Source: Fragilariopsis cylindrus CCMP1102
Lineage: Eukaryota > Bacillariophyta > Bacillariophyceae > Bacillariales > Bacillariaceae
Reading direction: 5' to 3'
NCBI GenBank assembly: GCA_900095095.1
Contig: FMBT01000302.1
Span: forward strand, 248,001-312,000
Length of the DNA stretch: 64,000 bases
Both the position numbers and the translations under genes were made by a program. Shown here one piece after another: positions 22,936-33,885 of the stretch (position 1 is the stretch's first letter; the number at the start of each line of letters is the position of its first letter). The notes below the pieces were generated by a model. That model saw only the letters and a program-made list of their open reading frames with translations, had not been told where the DNA came from and ran no database searches.

Positions 22936-22999
22936 CATATACAGCACAAAGAGTACACAATCCATATCTATCAAAGTAAGATCATGTTTTGTGTGAATT

Positions 23000-23400
23000 A
23001 GGGCACCAGTAATTAAAAACAAGAGACCAAATTATTCAACCTAGAAGGTATCTTATATATAGTCTCTTCATACCCTCTCTATATGGGTATTGTGTAAGAA
23101 TTAAATTGAAGGGGAAAAAGGAGAGAGAAAGGGGTGCACGCATTCATTTTCTGTGTGAATGATGGGACCAGTATGCTGAAACACGAATCTGGACTACTGT
23201 ACTTAGACTAAAAGGTATTTCATAGTCTCTACATACCCTCTCTATATGGGTATTGTGTAAGAATTAAATTGAAGGGGAAAAAGGAGAGAGAGAGAGAGAG
23301 GTGCACGCATTCACTTTTTGTGTGAATGATGGGACCAGTATGCTGAAACACAAATCTGGACTACGGTACTCAGACTAAAAGGTATCTCAAAGTCTCTACA
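23000..23400. repeat. 167-base tandem repeat, about 2.4 copies
   Basis: AAGGTAT occurs at 23045, 23212 and 23379, exactly 167 bases apart, and the units share CCCTCTCTATATGGGTATTG, GAAGGGGAAAAAGGAGAGAG and GGTGCACGCATTCA. Units are well above 90% alike by eye, so the duplication is recent. Confidence 0.85.
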
Positions 23401-23458
23401 TACCCCCTGTGTAGCGTGTCAGAAGGTAGTGTAGTGTAGAACAGAAATAAATAATGAA

Positions 23459-23672
23459 AAGAGAGAGAGAAAGAAAGAGAGAGAGAGAGAGAGAGAGAAA
23501 ACAAAGACTGCACCATTCCATTGTTTTGGCACATGCTGTCAGAGGTGAAAGTATGAGACACACACACAGATATATATATATATATAAATATATACAAACA
23601 AACACATGCACGCACGCACACACACACACACACACTACAACACACTCACTCACTCACACACACTCACACACA
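23459..23672. repeat. Compound microsatellite cluster
   Basis: (GA)n at about 23461-23500, (TA)n at about 23571-23590 and (CA)n at about 23618-23635, followed by CACT/CACA runs. The overlapping ORFs on both strands are artefacts. The following bases to 24,498 hold no gene that I can support. Confidence 0.85.
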
Positions 23673-24498
23673 GAATAGACATGCAACCTACACCTATTCC
23701 AGTTACAACCTTTCTTCTTCAACTAAGGTAACTTGCTATTAAGAAGAGTGTGTTGCCAAATGAAACTTTGCAACCCTTGTACATAGTGTATGAAAGAAGA
23801 AGTAGCCATGATGGCGGGTTCTAACTTCGGAACTCGATCTAACAATCTGCGTAATCACGCGCTATCTCGCGGTAGGAAAATTATTTAAGAATTTAAATGA
23901 AAACTATTCACATCAACATGACAATGGGAACCGCTTCCATTTGATAGCATCTTCAAATCGGAAGTCGGTGTGTGAAGGTCGGAGGTTCAGCCATGTGGGG
24001 AGCTGTACCCTCTCTGCTCCTTGCATTATCGATCGATAGCTTCGATGATGTGGTTCGTATTGTTGAAAGTACAATGATTTTCTTTTGTACCGATACAGTA
24101 GGTGCACGTTTTTTTTATAATATTCTTTTGATTCGATGGGTGATTTATGGAATTCGATGGGTGGTTTGTGGCTTGATTGAGTAACGTGCTCACGCCTGCA
24201 ACGCATTTGGACACGGATCCCACCAAAAACAATATGAGATTGAGGTAGGACCCGAAATTTGCAAGGCTTTGGATAGACGATGGGTACAGTACGACAACAA
24301 TATAGGACGGATAGTACTGCTAGCTAGTCTATAATATATACGAGTAAAAACTGTTAACAAAACTTTTTGATCTACCATATTATTTGCATGTCTTGTCTAT
24401 TTTAGCCGTCCCCCCCTATTAGCTTATACATATTTTTGATGGTGTTGTCGTCATCGCGTCTTAAGTCGCCATCGCGTCTCAAGTCACTATTCCTATTT

Positions 24499-25371
24499 TT
24501 ATGCGGCAGATGCAACATTGTCTTGTAATATTAGGTATGAAACACTAGACATAAAGCTTCGGAACGTAGTTTGACGTCCCCGTCTTCTTAACATATCCTT
24601 GCTATTAGTGTCGTTAGCACAAGCTGTTGCTGATGCTGATATTTCTTCTTGTCCCTCTTCGGATGTTGTCAGTAGCATCAATGTTGATAGTAGATATGAA
24701 TTACATACATCTCGACGTTGTTCATCATTCAAAATTGAATACGTTGTTGCCACATTATTCATAGTTGCCATAAGGAGCATATATTGATTGATATTTTGTA
24801 ATCGGAATCTTGTTGCTAATTCGTATGCTTGCATATAGTGATCAACTGCTGCCTCCAATAGACTTCTTGATGATGTTTGTATCCCCTTATATTGATAACA
24901 TAAACCAAGATTGTATATACAAATCATCGAATGAAATACGGATGTACTTAAATATCTATACTCTCCACCATTTTTATTGATGTTATGATGATCGTCGATG
25001 TTCATATCATCGTCGTCGTCATGACCAATCTTCACCGCCTTCCAGCAACTTTGATTATTGATATCGTGGATACCATGATTATTCGTTTGAACTCCAGTAA
25101 AATCTTGTAGGTCAAGACTATTGGTCAGTTGAGCACCGATGTTCTCGTCTTCGTATTGGATCATACCCTGTTCATCCGATTCATAAAAGAAAAAATCCCC
25201 TTGATGCTTATGGATTTCTATATTGCGTAATATCAATGCAAGTGCTTGTTCAAAGAACAATGTAGCTCGATCAAAATCGATTGTATTGCAAATATCATGT
25301 TTAGCATCCCTGATAGTTTTCGTGAGAAGGTTTACGCCTTGATTGTTTAAAAGAACAGCAACGTTATTCAT
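24499..25371 (-). CDS. TPR-like protein of unknown function
   Basis: The ORF encodes 290 residues in a single exon. Three helical pairs have tetratricopeptide spacing: NNQGVNLLTK with DFDRATLFFEQALAL (about 8-48), YNLGLCYQYKG with EAAVDHYMQAYELA (about 153-190), and MNNVATTYSIL with a following helix (about 203-228). Between the first and second is an acidic low-complexity insert (HDDDDD). TPR folds serve as protein-binding scaffolds; nothing indicates a partner. Proteins of this type with sporadic TPRs are common in diatom genomes. No signal peptide or membrane segment is visible. The start ATG is the first in frame after an AT-rich leader. Confidence 0.7.
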   Translation of the reverse strand: MNNVAVLLNNQGVNLLTKTIRDAKHDICNTIDFDRATLFFEQALALILRNIEIHKHQGDFFFYESDEQGMIQYEDENIGAQLTNSLDLQDFTGVQTNNHGIHDINNQSCWKAVKIGHDDDDDMNIDDHHNINKNGGEYRYLSTSVFHSMICIYNLGLCYQYKGIQTSSRSLLEAAVDHYMQAYELATRFRLQNINQYMLLMATMNNVATTYSILNDEQRRDVCNSYLLSTLMLLTTSEEGQEEISASATACANDTNSKDMLRRRGRQTTFRSFMSSVSYLILQDNVASAA

Positions 25372-27200
25372 TGTGTGGTATAAAAATTATATTTAATGTA
25401 TACAAGAAGACGAAGAAGTAGGAAGAGGGTTTTTTGGTTTCTATCTTTTTGTATTCTATGAGAACAGATCGATAATGTTGCGAATTCGATTCCTTCATTC
25501 ATTCCTTCATTCATTCCTTCAAAAAATGGATGATCGTGCATAGATCGATCAATAGACTCGAGATTCATTCCACAAGAAAATGAGAGCATTTCAAAAAAAA
25601 ACATTATGTATAATTATTTTTTAAATGCATCAACAATTATAATCATTTATGCCAAAAGGTTGCTCGGACTTTTATCTTGATCATATGCCCTTCAACAATC
25701 GAAGGCATTTTCCAATGGAATTTATCAGTCATGTTTTCACAACAGCGGACTGGAAATGACAAGGCGAACAATGATTTTGGAATGATCAATAAAATCCAAG
25801 ATATGCGAACTTGATGGACCTAATAATGACTGCATATGTCATTTTCTCCCTGGAATTCGAAAAAAATAAGTCACATCATCTCGTTAATTGCTCTGCTGCC
25901 TACCGTTAAGATATATCATACCAAGCAACAATTACACATAAATTACCGTATTATTATTTTTGGCGAAAAACTCGTCCGTATGAGATGTCTCTTAAGTTCT
26001 AGTCAAGGCATACTTGTACCAACATTTCAACGATAAGACGGTTCAGAGCATAACATTACTATAATAGTTGAGAAATATTTATCTCGGTCTTCGATATCGG
26101 TTTTCACCTCTCTTCACACCACGTAATAGTCACGAACAGGACGGAACAACGATTGTAGTTTCCAAAGTTATTAAGTGGCATTGTGTCTAACAAAAACGAT
26201 CGTGACTATTATTCTTGATACAAGCAACCAACATTAGTTATTCAAACGCTTTTAGGCATAGAAGATATTATATAGAAAGAAATGAATAGAAGTAAGGATA
26301 ATTTATTTACATGGAAGAAGACATACTGTGCGATTCATCGGGCATGCACGAGGCACACCGTACGCAATGCACACGCTGAGTCTTCCACCAAGTTCCAAGA
26401 TTTTCTTCATCTTGTTAGAGACCTGTTGGTACATTACAAATCTCCCTTCCCTTCTTTGTACTTGATTAGAAGCGTGTACACGTACCCTCCCATTGTGTGG
26501 GAGAATACATCCCATACAACACCTATCTTTTTTCAGTAGCTAGCATCATGCTGTTGCTGTTGTTCTTTTAACATCATCGATGACGATGACGATGACGACA
26601 ATGAGAACATTTGAGCAAGTGTCATTAAATAGGATGATTGAGTTTTCCCATACCCATAAGCTAATATTGGACATTACCCCTTCTTTCGTCTTGGATTGTT
26701 ACGTCATCAATAAGAGGACTATTAAACTCTTGGCACGCCATATATAGTACAGTAAACCGCTGATAATACTGTTGCCACATTCTGCAAGTAGAGAGAATTG
26801 TCCGTACTATCTCTCAATCGTACTGAGTGACGAGTCAATTCCATATGACGGAACGTCAGACGATAAAAGTCGACGAGAGAGATGTCGACAATTTGTGTTT
26901 ACAGTCTGCTTGTACAAATAGTATCGTAGGACCTACATACATATAAGATATTAATGTAGATCCTAGCATATATTATCAATGTGTCCTATTCTAATTGCTA
27001 TTTTGTACGTTTTGGTATCAAAACGTGATCGATTTTTCGTGATATATTTTATATCCAACTAGCGTTATTCATTAGCTACATAGAAAGAAGTGTCGATGCC
27101 GTTGTCATCTATTAGACTAGACGACGAACAATAATGACTACTATCGACACGATCATTGCAAAAACTATCCGAATGATTCCCCTTTCTGTTTGAATGTCAT
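25372..27200. other. Intergenic region without a supported gene
   Basis: It holds a tandem CATTCATTCCTT repeat at about 25,494-25,520, probably within the TPR gene leader, and a GATGAC repeat near 26,580-26,600. ORFs at 25836, 26282 and 26303 are short and lack any motif. Confidence 0.4.
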
Positions 27201-27861
27201 TTACCCTGCATATGGTGTTGAAATAATAGTCCCGTTATCACCTAATTCGTAACATACTTTGTTATAATCAATATTCCTATTATAACATTACATGCCGGTA
27301 TCTTTATTGTAGCCATCATTCCCGTAATTGTCTGTTAAATTTTGCTCTGCTTCTGCTCTAGTCTTGCCTACTAAATCAGGGAATTCCATTGGTGAAATTT
27401 CCACGGAATACCCACATGATATCAAGTTAAATAGGCAGTTCTGTGTCTGTAAATTATTGTCACAACTGCTGAGGCCTTTAAAACAAAGACCAAGACTTTT
27501 ACGACGTACAACATCCGTACATTCTTCATTTGGCATGAAGGTCATAACACCCATAATAATATGAGTGTTCTTCCACGAAGAACGACCGCTTGTAACAGGT
27601 TCGATACTACTAATTTCAGGATGAAACAAAAGGCATCCAGGATGAAAGCGTAACGAATGTCGAATTGAATCGAATCGAATGTCGAATCGAATGCCGAATC
27701 GAATGCCGAATCGAATGTCAAATCGAATGTCGAATCGAACGCCGAATCGAATGTCGAATCGAATGAATACCAGTATCTTGACCAGCTTCATTAATTTCAT
27801 CTAAAATAAGTAAACGTGCATCAGTTCCTTGTTCATTTGCTATCCACAATCTAGCAGGCAT
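27201..27861 (-). pseudogene. Potato-inhibitor-I-like (chymotrypsin inhibitor) protein with an in-frame stop, possibly decayed
   Basis: Reading down from 27861, MPARLWIANEQGTDARL opens the locus, then a 12-base repeat interrupts. A second coding segment (about 27600-27288) ends with EFPDLVGKTRAEAEQNL, which matches the start of the potato inhibitor I fold (W/F-P-E-L-V-G-K-x-x-x-E-A). The frame meets TAA at 27288. In the same frame beyond it is YNKVCYELGDNGTIISTPYAG, which matches the end of the fold (N-R-V-x-V-x-x-D-x-N-G-x-V-x-x-x-P-x-x-G). So the domain is whole except for one stop. Six Cys lie upstream in a ~100-residue segment I cannot name. Such proteins inhibit serine proteases. Whether the stop is real, an error, or removed by splicing is open. 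Confidence 0.5.
27652..27775. repeat. 12-base minisatellite (GYCGAATCGAAT)n
   Basis: About ten units alternate GTCGAATCGAAT and GCCGAATCGAAT. In frame on the minus strand they encode the alternating RFDI/RFGI or HSIR patterns of the flanking ORFs, so the ORF extension through it is not evidence of a protein. It may sit in an intron of the inhibitor-like locus. Confidence 0.8.
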
Positions 27862-27989
27862 CTTCACTTGAAACACAATGACGAGTAAAGTCGATTCGTA
27901 ACAGTAGTAGTAGTTTCTCCAGTAGAGGGATGGATCAGTTTGTTGTTATTCCTTCGTTCATTTCTCAAATCTTTCAGGTTGTTTGAAAT

Positions 27990-28369
27990 GTTGTTCCTTT
28001 ACGCCCTTTACGGTAACAACGTCCATTTTTACCAGCACCACCACCGTTGTTATTACCATCGTTGACTATCATTATACTGGTTTCCTTTACCAACAATAGT
28101 ATATCCTTACTATTCTTGATAGCCATAACGGTACCGGTAAAAGTACCAATAAACGTCTACACAAAGTATTGCAATTCCATATAATTGTTTCTTGATTTGT
28201 TTATTATCTCCACCTTGCAAAGTCTGTAATTGTGAACCAAACAATACAGCTTGTTTCTTCTCTTGATAAATAACCTTTGCCTTCTACATCCAAATTCTCT
28301 TTGCAAGCGTTCTGCATCATTTAGATTAACCATTTTCTGCTTGATCCTATTCCACTTGCATCAGACATT
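27990..28369 (-). pseudogene. Frame-broken coding fragment, possibly with an EF-hand
   Basis: From ATG at 28369 the three frames in turn carry coding-like segments: MSDASGIGSSRK, then LNDAERLQREF, then LDVEGKGYLSREE, then KKQAVLFGSQLQTLQGG and KQIKKQLYGI. The piece DVEGKGYLSREE resembles an EF-hand loop. No single frame is open for more than about 50 codons and no splice sites separate the pieces. It could be a decayed gene, or a real gene hidden by sequencing indels like those in the kinase gene. I cannot name the protein. Confidence 0.35.
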
Positions 28370-28372
28370 CCA

Positions 28373-29025
28373 TTATTATTATTATAGATAGATGCGGTTT
28401 TGGGTTTATTGGTGGTTGTAGTAATTATTGTCATGATAATCGATGATGTGAGGGAGAGATTGTTGTTGCTGTTGTTGTCGTTGTCGTTACTGTTAGATGT
28501 TGCTGTTGACGTTATTGTAGAAAGCTTTTCCTCTTGCCGTTCCCTTTCTTGCCTTGCCTTGCCTTGTCTTGTCTTGCGTTATTGCATGTGATGATGAAAT
28601 ATGTGCTTTTCTTTTAAAAAAATGCCAGAACTGTAGAAGTGAAGAAGAAGCAGCGGTGGATTGCTTTGACGATGGCTGAAACAAAGATATTTCTTCTTGA
28701 TGCATGAGCGGCGGAAGGCAGGCCAATACTGCCTGCATATAAAATTGGAAGCTACGTAGAGAGGATCGATGTGTTCGTTTTATCTAAAGGCAATAAACCT
28801 TGAATGTTATCGTCGATATTTTCAAATGGATGGTACATCCATAGTATGGACGCATGCTTGGCACAGAGTTCCCGATAGAATTATCAAAACCTCCTACCTA
28901 CGGCTAGATAACTTTCAATGTTGTTTGATACATGTCCCGAATTATTACTCAAAGCATCATCATTAACCATTGTAAGTATTGTTGATTCTTTCATGGATAT
29001 GTCGTTTGTATTACATTGTCTTCTT
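28373..29025. other. Intergenic region, no gene supported
   Basis: It contains (GTTGTT)n-type and CCTTGCCTTGTCTTG repeats. ORFs at 28400 (+), 28493 (-) and 28769 (+) are driven by these repeats. Confidence 0.4.
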
Positions 29026-30320
29026 TTATATTGTCCGTCTCATATTATTGGTTTCGTTCGTTCCTGTGGCAACGATGTTTAATTCCAAGGAAGAGATTTG
29101 TTGATTTTTTTCAAACGAGTCTACTAAGTACAGAGCTTTAGGCCGAAACAGTACCAGCAACGTGTACCACAAAATAATTACTAGAATAGTTGGAAGTACC
29201 GTCACCGCCAGAATAGTAGCCCAAACCATACTTGCCTTACCAATAAATATATCCTGATCGCTTGTATGTTGAGCATAGAATAGAGCTGCTATAGTCGTTG
29301 ACATAGATGGAAATGTAAACGAGGCCCAAGCGTGAGAAAAACCGACACCACAGATATACCGAAATCGCCTCAAGACACAAAAAACAGTCAATAGAAAAGC
29401 CGCTGTACTTGTTGCAAATAAAACTGAAATAAGAATATTATTTGAATCGAATGACAACCAATGCGAGCCTTTAATATTAAACCATGCCACCGCAACGAAT
29501 GAGGCTGGAGCTTGTAGTATAGCAACAGACGGATTGGTGGCCACCCGATGGGGATACCATACTGTTCGAAAAGCCGCCACGGGAAGTACAAAGAGTGTCA
29601 CCAATACCCCTCCCCAAAAGGAAAGTTCGACGAGAATTCGTGGCATACCTATCGAAACTCCAGTCCAACCTATAATGGCAAATGATACAGTGGGAGGGAA
29701 CCAAAAAGGTTCGGGTAAATTCTTTTGAACCCAACAAACCTTGATGAACAGCACCATAGACACTAGTTGTATTACTGAGCCGAAATATACACCAATAGTT
29801 CCTATCAAATAGATCACTTGGTTGTTGCTCCATTGTTTGGCCAGGGCAGCAAATAGTAAACATAGGGCCATAGCCAAAGCACCGTACCCTGATGCAGTGG
29901 ATGCTTCGGAAAATTCATCAGCACAAATACTTGGATGGCTTAGACTTCGTAGCATCGATACAGTGATGTAGACCGAAGACAACAAAAACAAAGGAATAGA
30001 CATTGTTGTCAAAAATGGCAAGGTATATAGACTTCCTGCCAACCGCAATGCTCCCGCTATTCCCACCGATCCTAATCCGATTCCACTTATAGATGGAGGT
30101 AATTCAGCAAGTCTCGAACAATAAAGCTTGACTTGTTTTATTGTGACACAATCATCATCGTCAGCAACTTCATCAACACCATTTTCAACATTTTCATCAT
30201 CAACATCAACAGCGTCATCATCATCATCGACAAATAAGCCAGAGGGGGTTATCGTTATGGCCCCGTCGTGTTCCTCCGCTTACTGGACTCAACTATTTCG
30301 ATCGGTTCTGATTGTTCCAT
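29026..30320 (-). CDS. SLAC1/TDT-family anion or C4-dicarboxylate transporter, two exons
   Basis: The main exon (30131-29026) encodes about ten hydrophobic segments from LAELPPSISGIGLGSVGIAG to a last helix ending ILWYTLLVLF. The signature NPSVAILQAPASFVAVAW is typical of the TDT family (TehA, Mae1, SSU1, plant SLAC1). The frame has no ATG upstream of the first helix. A mini-exon at 30320-30284 supplies one (MEQSEPIEIVES), joined over a 151-base GTAAGC...AAG intron, for about 380 residues; this 5' end is my inference. The alternative is that the acidic in-frame stretch now placed in the intron is coded. Members move chloride, nitrate, malate or sulfite across the plasma or vacuolar membrane; the substrate cannot be read from the sequence. 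Confidence 0.8.
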
Positions 30321-31052
30321 ACTTTAAGTATTATTTGGGATGGGCAATTAATTCTTTTAAAAACCCCCCATCATGCCGACGACAGGGGTAATAAATTTTT
30401 TGAGGGGTGCGCCACGAACAAAAATTCTCTCGGCGCATGTTTGGCAATATTGTTCTATCGGTACGTTTGTTATAGTATGAAGGTACTATGTTTCTTTTTC
30501 TTGTTTTGGAGGGGCTAGTCACTTAATCCACCCCCGAATCTAATAGCGCGCGGTAAATAGTAGGCAAGCAACACGATTTATGCGCACAGTAGCTACGGTA
30601 GCGCATCACATCTAAGAAGATATCGAAACATAAATCAGACACAATGAAATCAATACACAAGAACGAAGAAGAGAGGAGACATCGTCAATTTTTCAAATCA
30701 CTAATCACTCTCATTTCACAGCGGAATAGCTCCGTAACCATCATCCCTATTAACAGGCTACTGCAGACGACGACAATCGCATTTGTGTATGTATTCACTC
30801 TGTTCTATTTCGAGACCCTATCGAGATAAGAAAGAAGAAGAAGAAGAAGAAAGAAAGAAGAAACAAAAAACTGTCTGCAGAAATTGCCACGCGTAGAATA
30901 ATAATTTCGAAAAAGAAAAAAAGAGAAATTAAGAAAGACGATTTGAATTGAATCAATCGAGATCGAATTGAATTGAATTGAGCAAGTTTAAGTGTAGTAC
31001 AGAAAACAGAAAAAAGCAAGCAAGCAAGCATTTATTCATTCATCATTCAATT
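30321..31052. promoter_or_regulatory. Divergent 5' region between the transporter and the low-complexity membrane protein
   Basis: Two start codons diverge across about 730 bases. It holds a GAAGAA run near 30,835 and GAATTGAATTG repeats near 30,945-30,980, the latter probably 5' UTR of the + strand gene. No specific promoter motif can be defended. Confidence 0.4.
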
Positions 31053-33344
31053 ATGCCTTCTTCAGCATCTACTAAATCACCGTCATCATTGTCAGATACT
31101 ATTCAAAATGTTATTATTCAAAATGAAATGAAACGTATGTATAAAGTTGCTGGTATTGATCTATCCTCTTCACCAATGGATCCATCCAGTGAAAAATATT
31201 TACGTGAATTAATTATTATGGAACAGAAAAAAATGAAAAGGTTGAGAACAATCAAGAAATTCAAATTGAAATCATCACCGATGCCACCAAAAATGTTGAA
31301 CAAGGATGATTTACCAGCTTTAGAACAACCAAAACCATTTAAATTTGGTCGTCAAGCATTTATTGATGATGGTGAAGCATTTACTGGTAGTGTCGCTGGT
31401 ACTGGTGCTGGTGCTACTGCTGCTTCGTCCGCTCCATCTTCGTCGTCGTCGCCTTCTTTTGTTTCAATATTAAAAAAGGTAAAAGCAACTACTACTACGG
31501 CAGTAGTAACTGCGAAATCGAAGAAGGAAGATAATAAAGATAATAACAAAGAAAATGCATTATTATTATCATTTACTCATCTTAATGAAGCCGCACAAAA
31601 GATTGTTGCTGCTACTGCTACTGCCTCTTCCGCAGCAGCATCAGGAACTTCTGCTACTATCTCTTCTACAGCCTCCGCAGATGACAATGACGACGATGAT
31701 ACCGAAATCAACAATAATGTTGATAGTATTAAAAAACAATTAAATGAACAAACAAATGTTCTTACAAAACAAACAGAAATTATGGTTTTATTAAGTACTC
31801 ATATCAAGGAATTAACGGATCAAGTTGTTTGTTTGAAGGATTCGGTTGAGAAGTTAGAAACTTTACAGCAGCAGCATAAAACAACAAAAGAACAACAAGA
31901 AGATGATGATATTAACAACACCACTATCGTGGATAATAACAATCTTGGAGTACATGTAAATGGAAATGGAAATGGAGATGGAAATGGTAGTAATGCCGCA
32001 GCAAATGGTAATAATGGCAATGCTGATGAATTACAACGTGCACATTATATGGCACATACTATTGCATGGCGTGTTGTCTCATTTCCATTTCGTGCGATAA
32101 AATTATATCTACAATTTGAATATCGTTGTTATTTAGTCTTAACAAGATTAATGAGACGTGATATCATTAATCCATTTCGTGATGCTGGTGTTATATTTCA
32201 ATTAGGGTTTGCCTTGTATATTATTTATAGTAGATTAGGTCCAGCAATTGAAAAAGCATTTGCTGAAATTGAGAAACAACAGAATAATAATGGTGCAGCA
32301 GTATCAAATGATGATGATGATGATGATGATGACTACTATGGTGGTGTGGGTGATAGTGATACCAAAAACACGGACAACGATGAAGAAAGTATATTTGGTT
32401 ATGATAGTGTTTTAGATGATCCAAATTTTCAAATTCATGCTATATCATTTGCTGTATGTTTAGGATTTTTATATCATATTGGTATGATATCGTTATTATA
32501 TAAATTCTTTGTAAGAGATAAATTACCTATACGTATATGGAAAGATTTACTAGCAGGTGTTGAAATTACACCATCGTATGGATTGAATTTTGGAGAAAGA
32601 GCTGGAGTACGAGGAGTAGGAGTAGGAGGAGTAGGAGGACGATTAGGAGTAGGACTTGGACGACCACGAGGAGGTGTTGGCGGCGGTGGTAGGAGGAATG
32701 TTGCTCGTAACGGTAACGGTAATAATAATAATAATAATGCAGCGGTTGATGCTGCTAATCGTGCTATTCGTGGATTTAATGATTTCTTTATGGGACATAA
32801 TCATAATCATAATCATCGTCCCAATAACAATAATAATCAACAACCTGGTGGTGCAGCTGTTGCTGGTGTCGGTGGTATCGATGGTATCGATGGTGCCGCC
32901 GCCGCACTAGGGAATGATAATAATGCCGCCATTGTCGGTGGTGGTAATCGTAATCGTAATCCAATCATAGGATTAATATCTGATTTTGTATGTTTACTTT
33001 ATAGTTTCTTTGTATCGATATTACCAATATGGAATCCAGAACAACAATTACGTGATATACGTAACGAAGAAGACCGAATTATACGTGAACAATTAGAAAA
33101 TGAAGCGAATCAACTACGTAATGCAAATAATAACAACAACCACAACAACAACAACAATAATGTCGGTAATGCTGGTAATGATGCTGGTGATGACGGAGTT
33201 GTGGGTGGTAACGATGGTAATAAGAATGATGCAAATGATAATGATGACGATAGCAATGAATCGGAAGATAGTGTGAGCGATAACGACGATGAATCGGATG
33301 GTAGTGAAAGTGATAACGACGATGATAATAATATTGATAATTGA
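31053..33344 (+). CDS. Low-complexity membrane protein with three hydrophobic segments, function unknown
   Basis: I prefer the ATG at 31053 (763 residues) over the upstream in-frame one at 30978, whose extra codons are a continuation of the A/G-rich leader. The N-terminal ~290 residues are polar and Lys/Ala/Ser-rich, with a probable coiled coil (NEQTNVLTKQTEIMVLLSTH...KELTDQVVCLKDSVEKLETL). A conserved-looking block HTIAWRVVSFPFRAIKLYLQFEY precedes hydrophobic segments VIFQLGFALYIIYSRLG, AISFAVCLGFLYHIGMISLL and IIGLISDFVCLLYSFFVSIL. The third is followed at once by WNPEQQLRDIRNEEDRIIRE and an acidic tail. The order (coiled coil, paired hydrophobic segments, charged tail) recalls HERP-like ER membrane proteins, but no homology can be claimed. 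Gly/Arg, Asn and Asp runs make up much of the length. Confidence 0.75.
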   Translation: MPSSASTKSPSSLSDTIQNVIIQNEMKRMYKVAGIDLSSSPMDPSSEKYLRELIIMEQKKMKRLRTIKKFKLKSSPMPPKMLNKDDLPALEQPKPFKFGRQAFIDDGEAFTGSVAGTGAGATAASSAPSSSSSPSFVSILKKVKATTTTAVVTAKSKKEDNKDNNKENALLLSFTHLNEAAQKIVAATATASSAAASGTSATISSTASADDNDDDDTEINNNVDSIKKQLNEQTNVLTKQTEIMVLLSTHIKELTDQVVCLKDSVEKLETLQQQHKTTKEQQEDDDINNTTIVDNNNLGVHVNGNGNGDGNGSNAAANGNNGNADELQRAHYMAHTIAWRVVSFPFRAIKLYLQFEYRCYLVLTRLMRRDIINPFRDAGVIFQLGFALYIIYSRLGPAIEKAFAEIEKQQNNNGAAVSNDDDDDDDDYYGGVGDSDTKNTDNDEESIFGYDSVLDDPNFQIHAISFAVCLGFLYHIGMISLLYKFFVRDKLPIRIWKDLLAGVEITPSYGLNFGERAGVRGVGVGGVGGRLGVGLGRPRGGVGGGGRRNVARNGNGNNNNNNAAVDAANRAIRGFNDFFMGHNHNHNHRPNNNNNQQPGGAAVAGVGGIDGIDGAAAALGNDNNAAIVGGGNRNRNPIIGLISDFVCLLYSFFVSILPIWNPEQQLRDIRNEEDRIIREQLENEANQLRNANNNNNHNNNNNNVGNAGNDAGDDGVVGGNDGNKNDANDNDDDSNESEDSVSDNDDESDGSESDNDDDNNIDN

Positions 33345-33885
33345 TGTCGATAACGGCAATCAGGAAGAATGAATTGTTACTATGATTTAATTTATTTATT
33401 TTTAAAAACCGATCGAGATACATAAAAAGGAGAGGAAAAAAAAAAGACACCGTGTGGTTGACACAATGATTATAGATGGATGAAGGAAATAAATGAGCGA
33501 ATGTAATGTACACGTTAGAAATACACACTTTACTGGAGAGTTAAAAGTAAAAATTAAATAAAAAAAGGAGGTCGAAGTTAAGTAAGAATAAGAATGTAAA
33601 GTTATATTTTATATTAATATATTTAATGCTTTCAAATATTAAACGTGTAGATTGATTTGTTCAATTTGATACAGTAACTTGTACGTACAGCAGTGCTGTG
33701 AAGGGAAGGGCAATAGCGAGTGTTGATTTTCCCAAGCCGTTTTGTGACGTGCGTACTTTACTAGCAACAAATTGACTCCTCGCTCGCACTCTATCCGGCG
33801 GAGGAGGGAGGTGATCCTCTTTTATTGAACGTTCGCATTAAATACTCGCATTTCCTTCATGCTAATTGTTGTTCTTTCCCTTATT
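33345..33885. other. Convergent 3' region, no gene supported
   Basis: The two neighbouring genes end toward each other here. It contains A-rich AATAAA-like segments (about 33,560) suitable for polyadenylation and nothing else that I recognise. Confidence 0.4.

Noticed and set aside
23454-23678. ORFs over the GA/CA microsatellites
   Set aside because: Pure dinucleotide translation (RERERE, HTHTHT).
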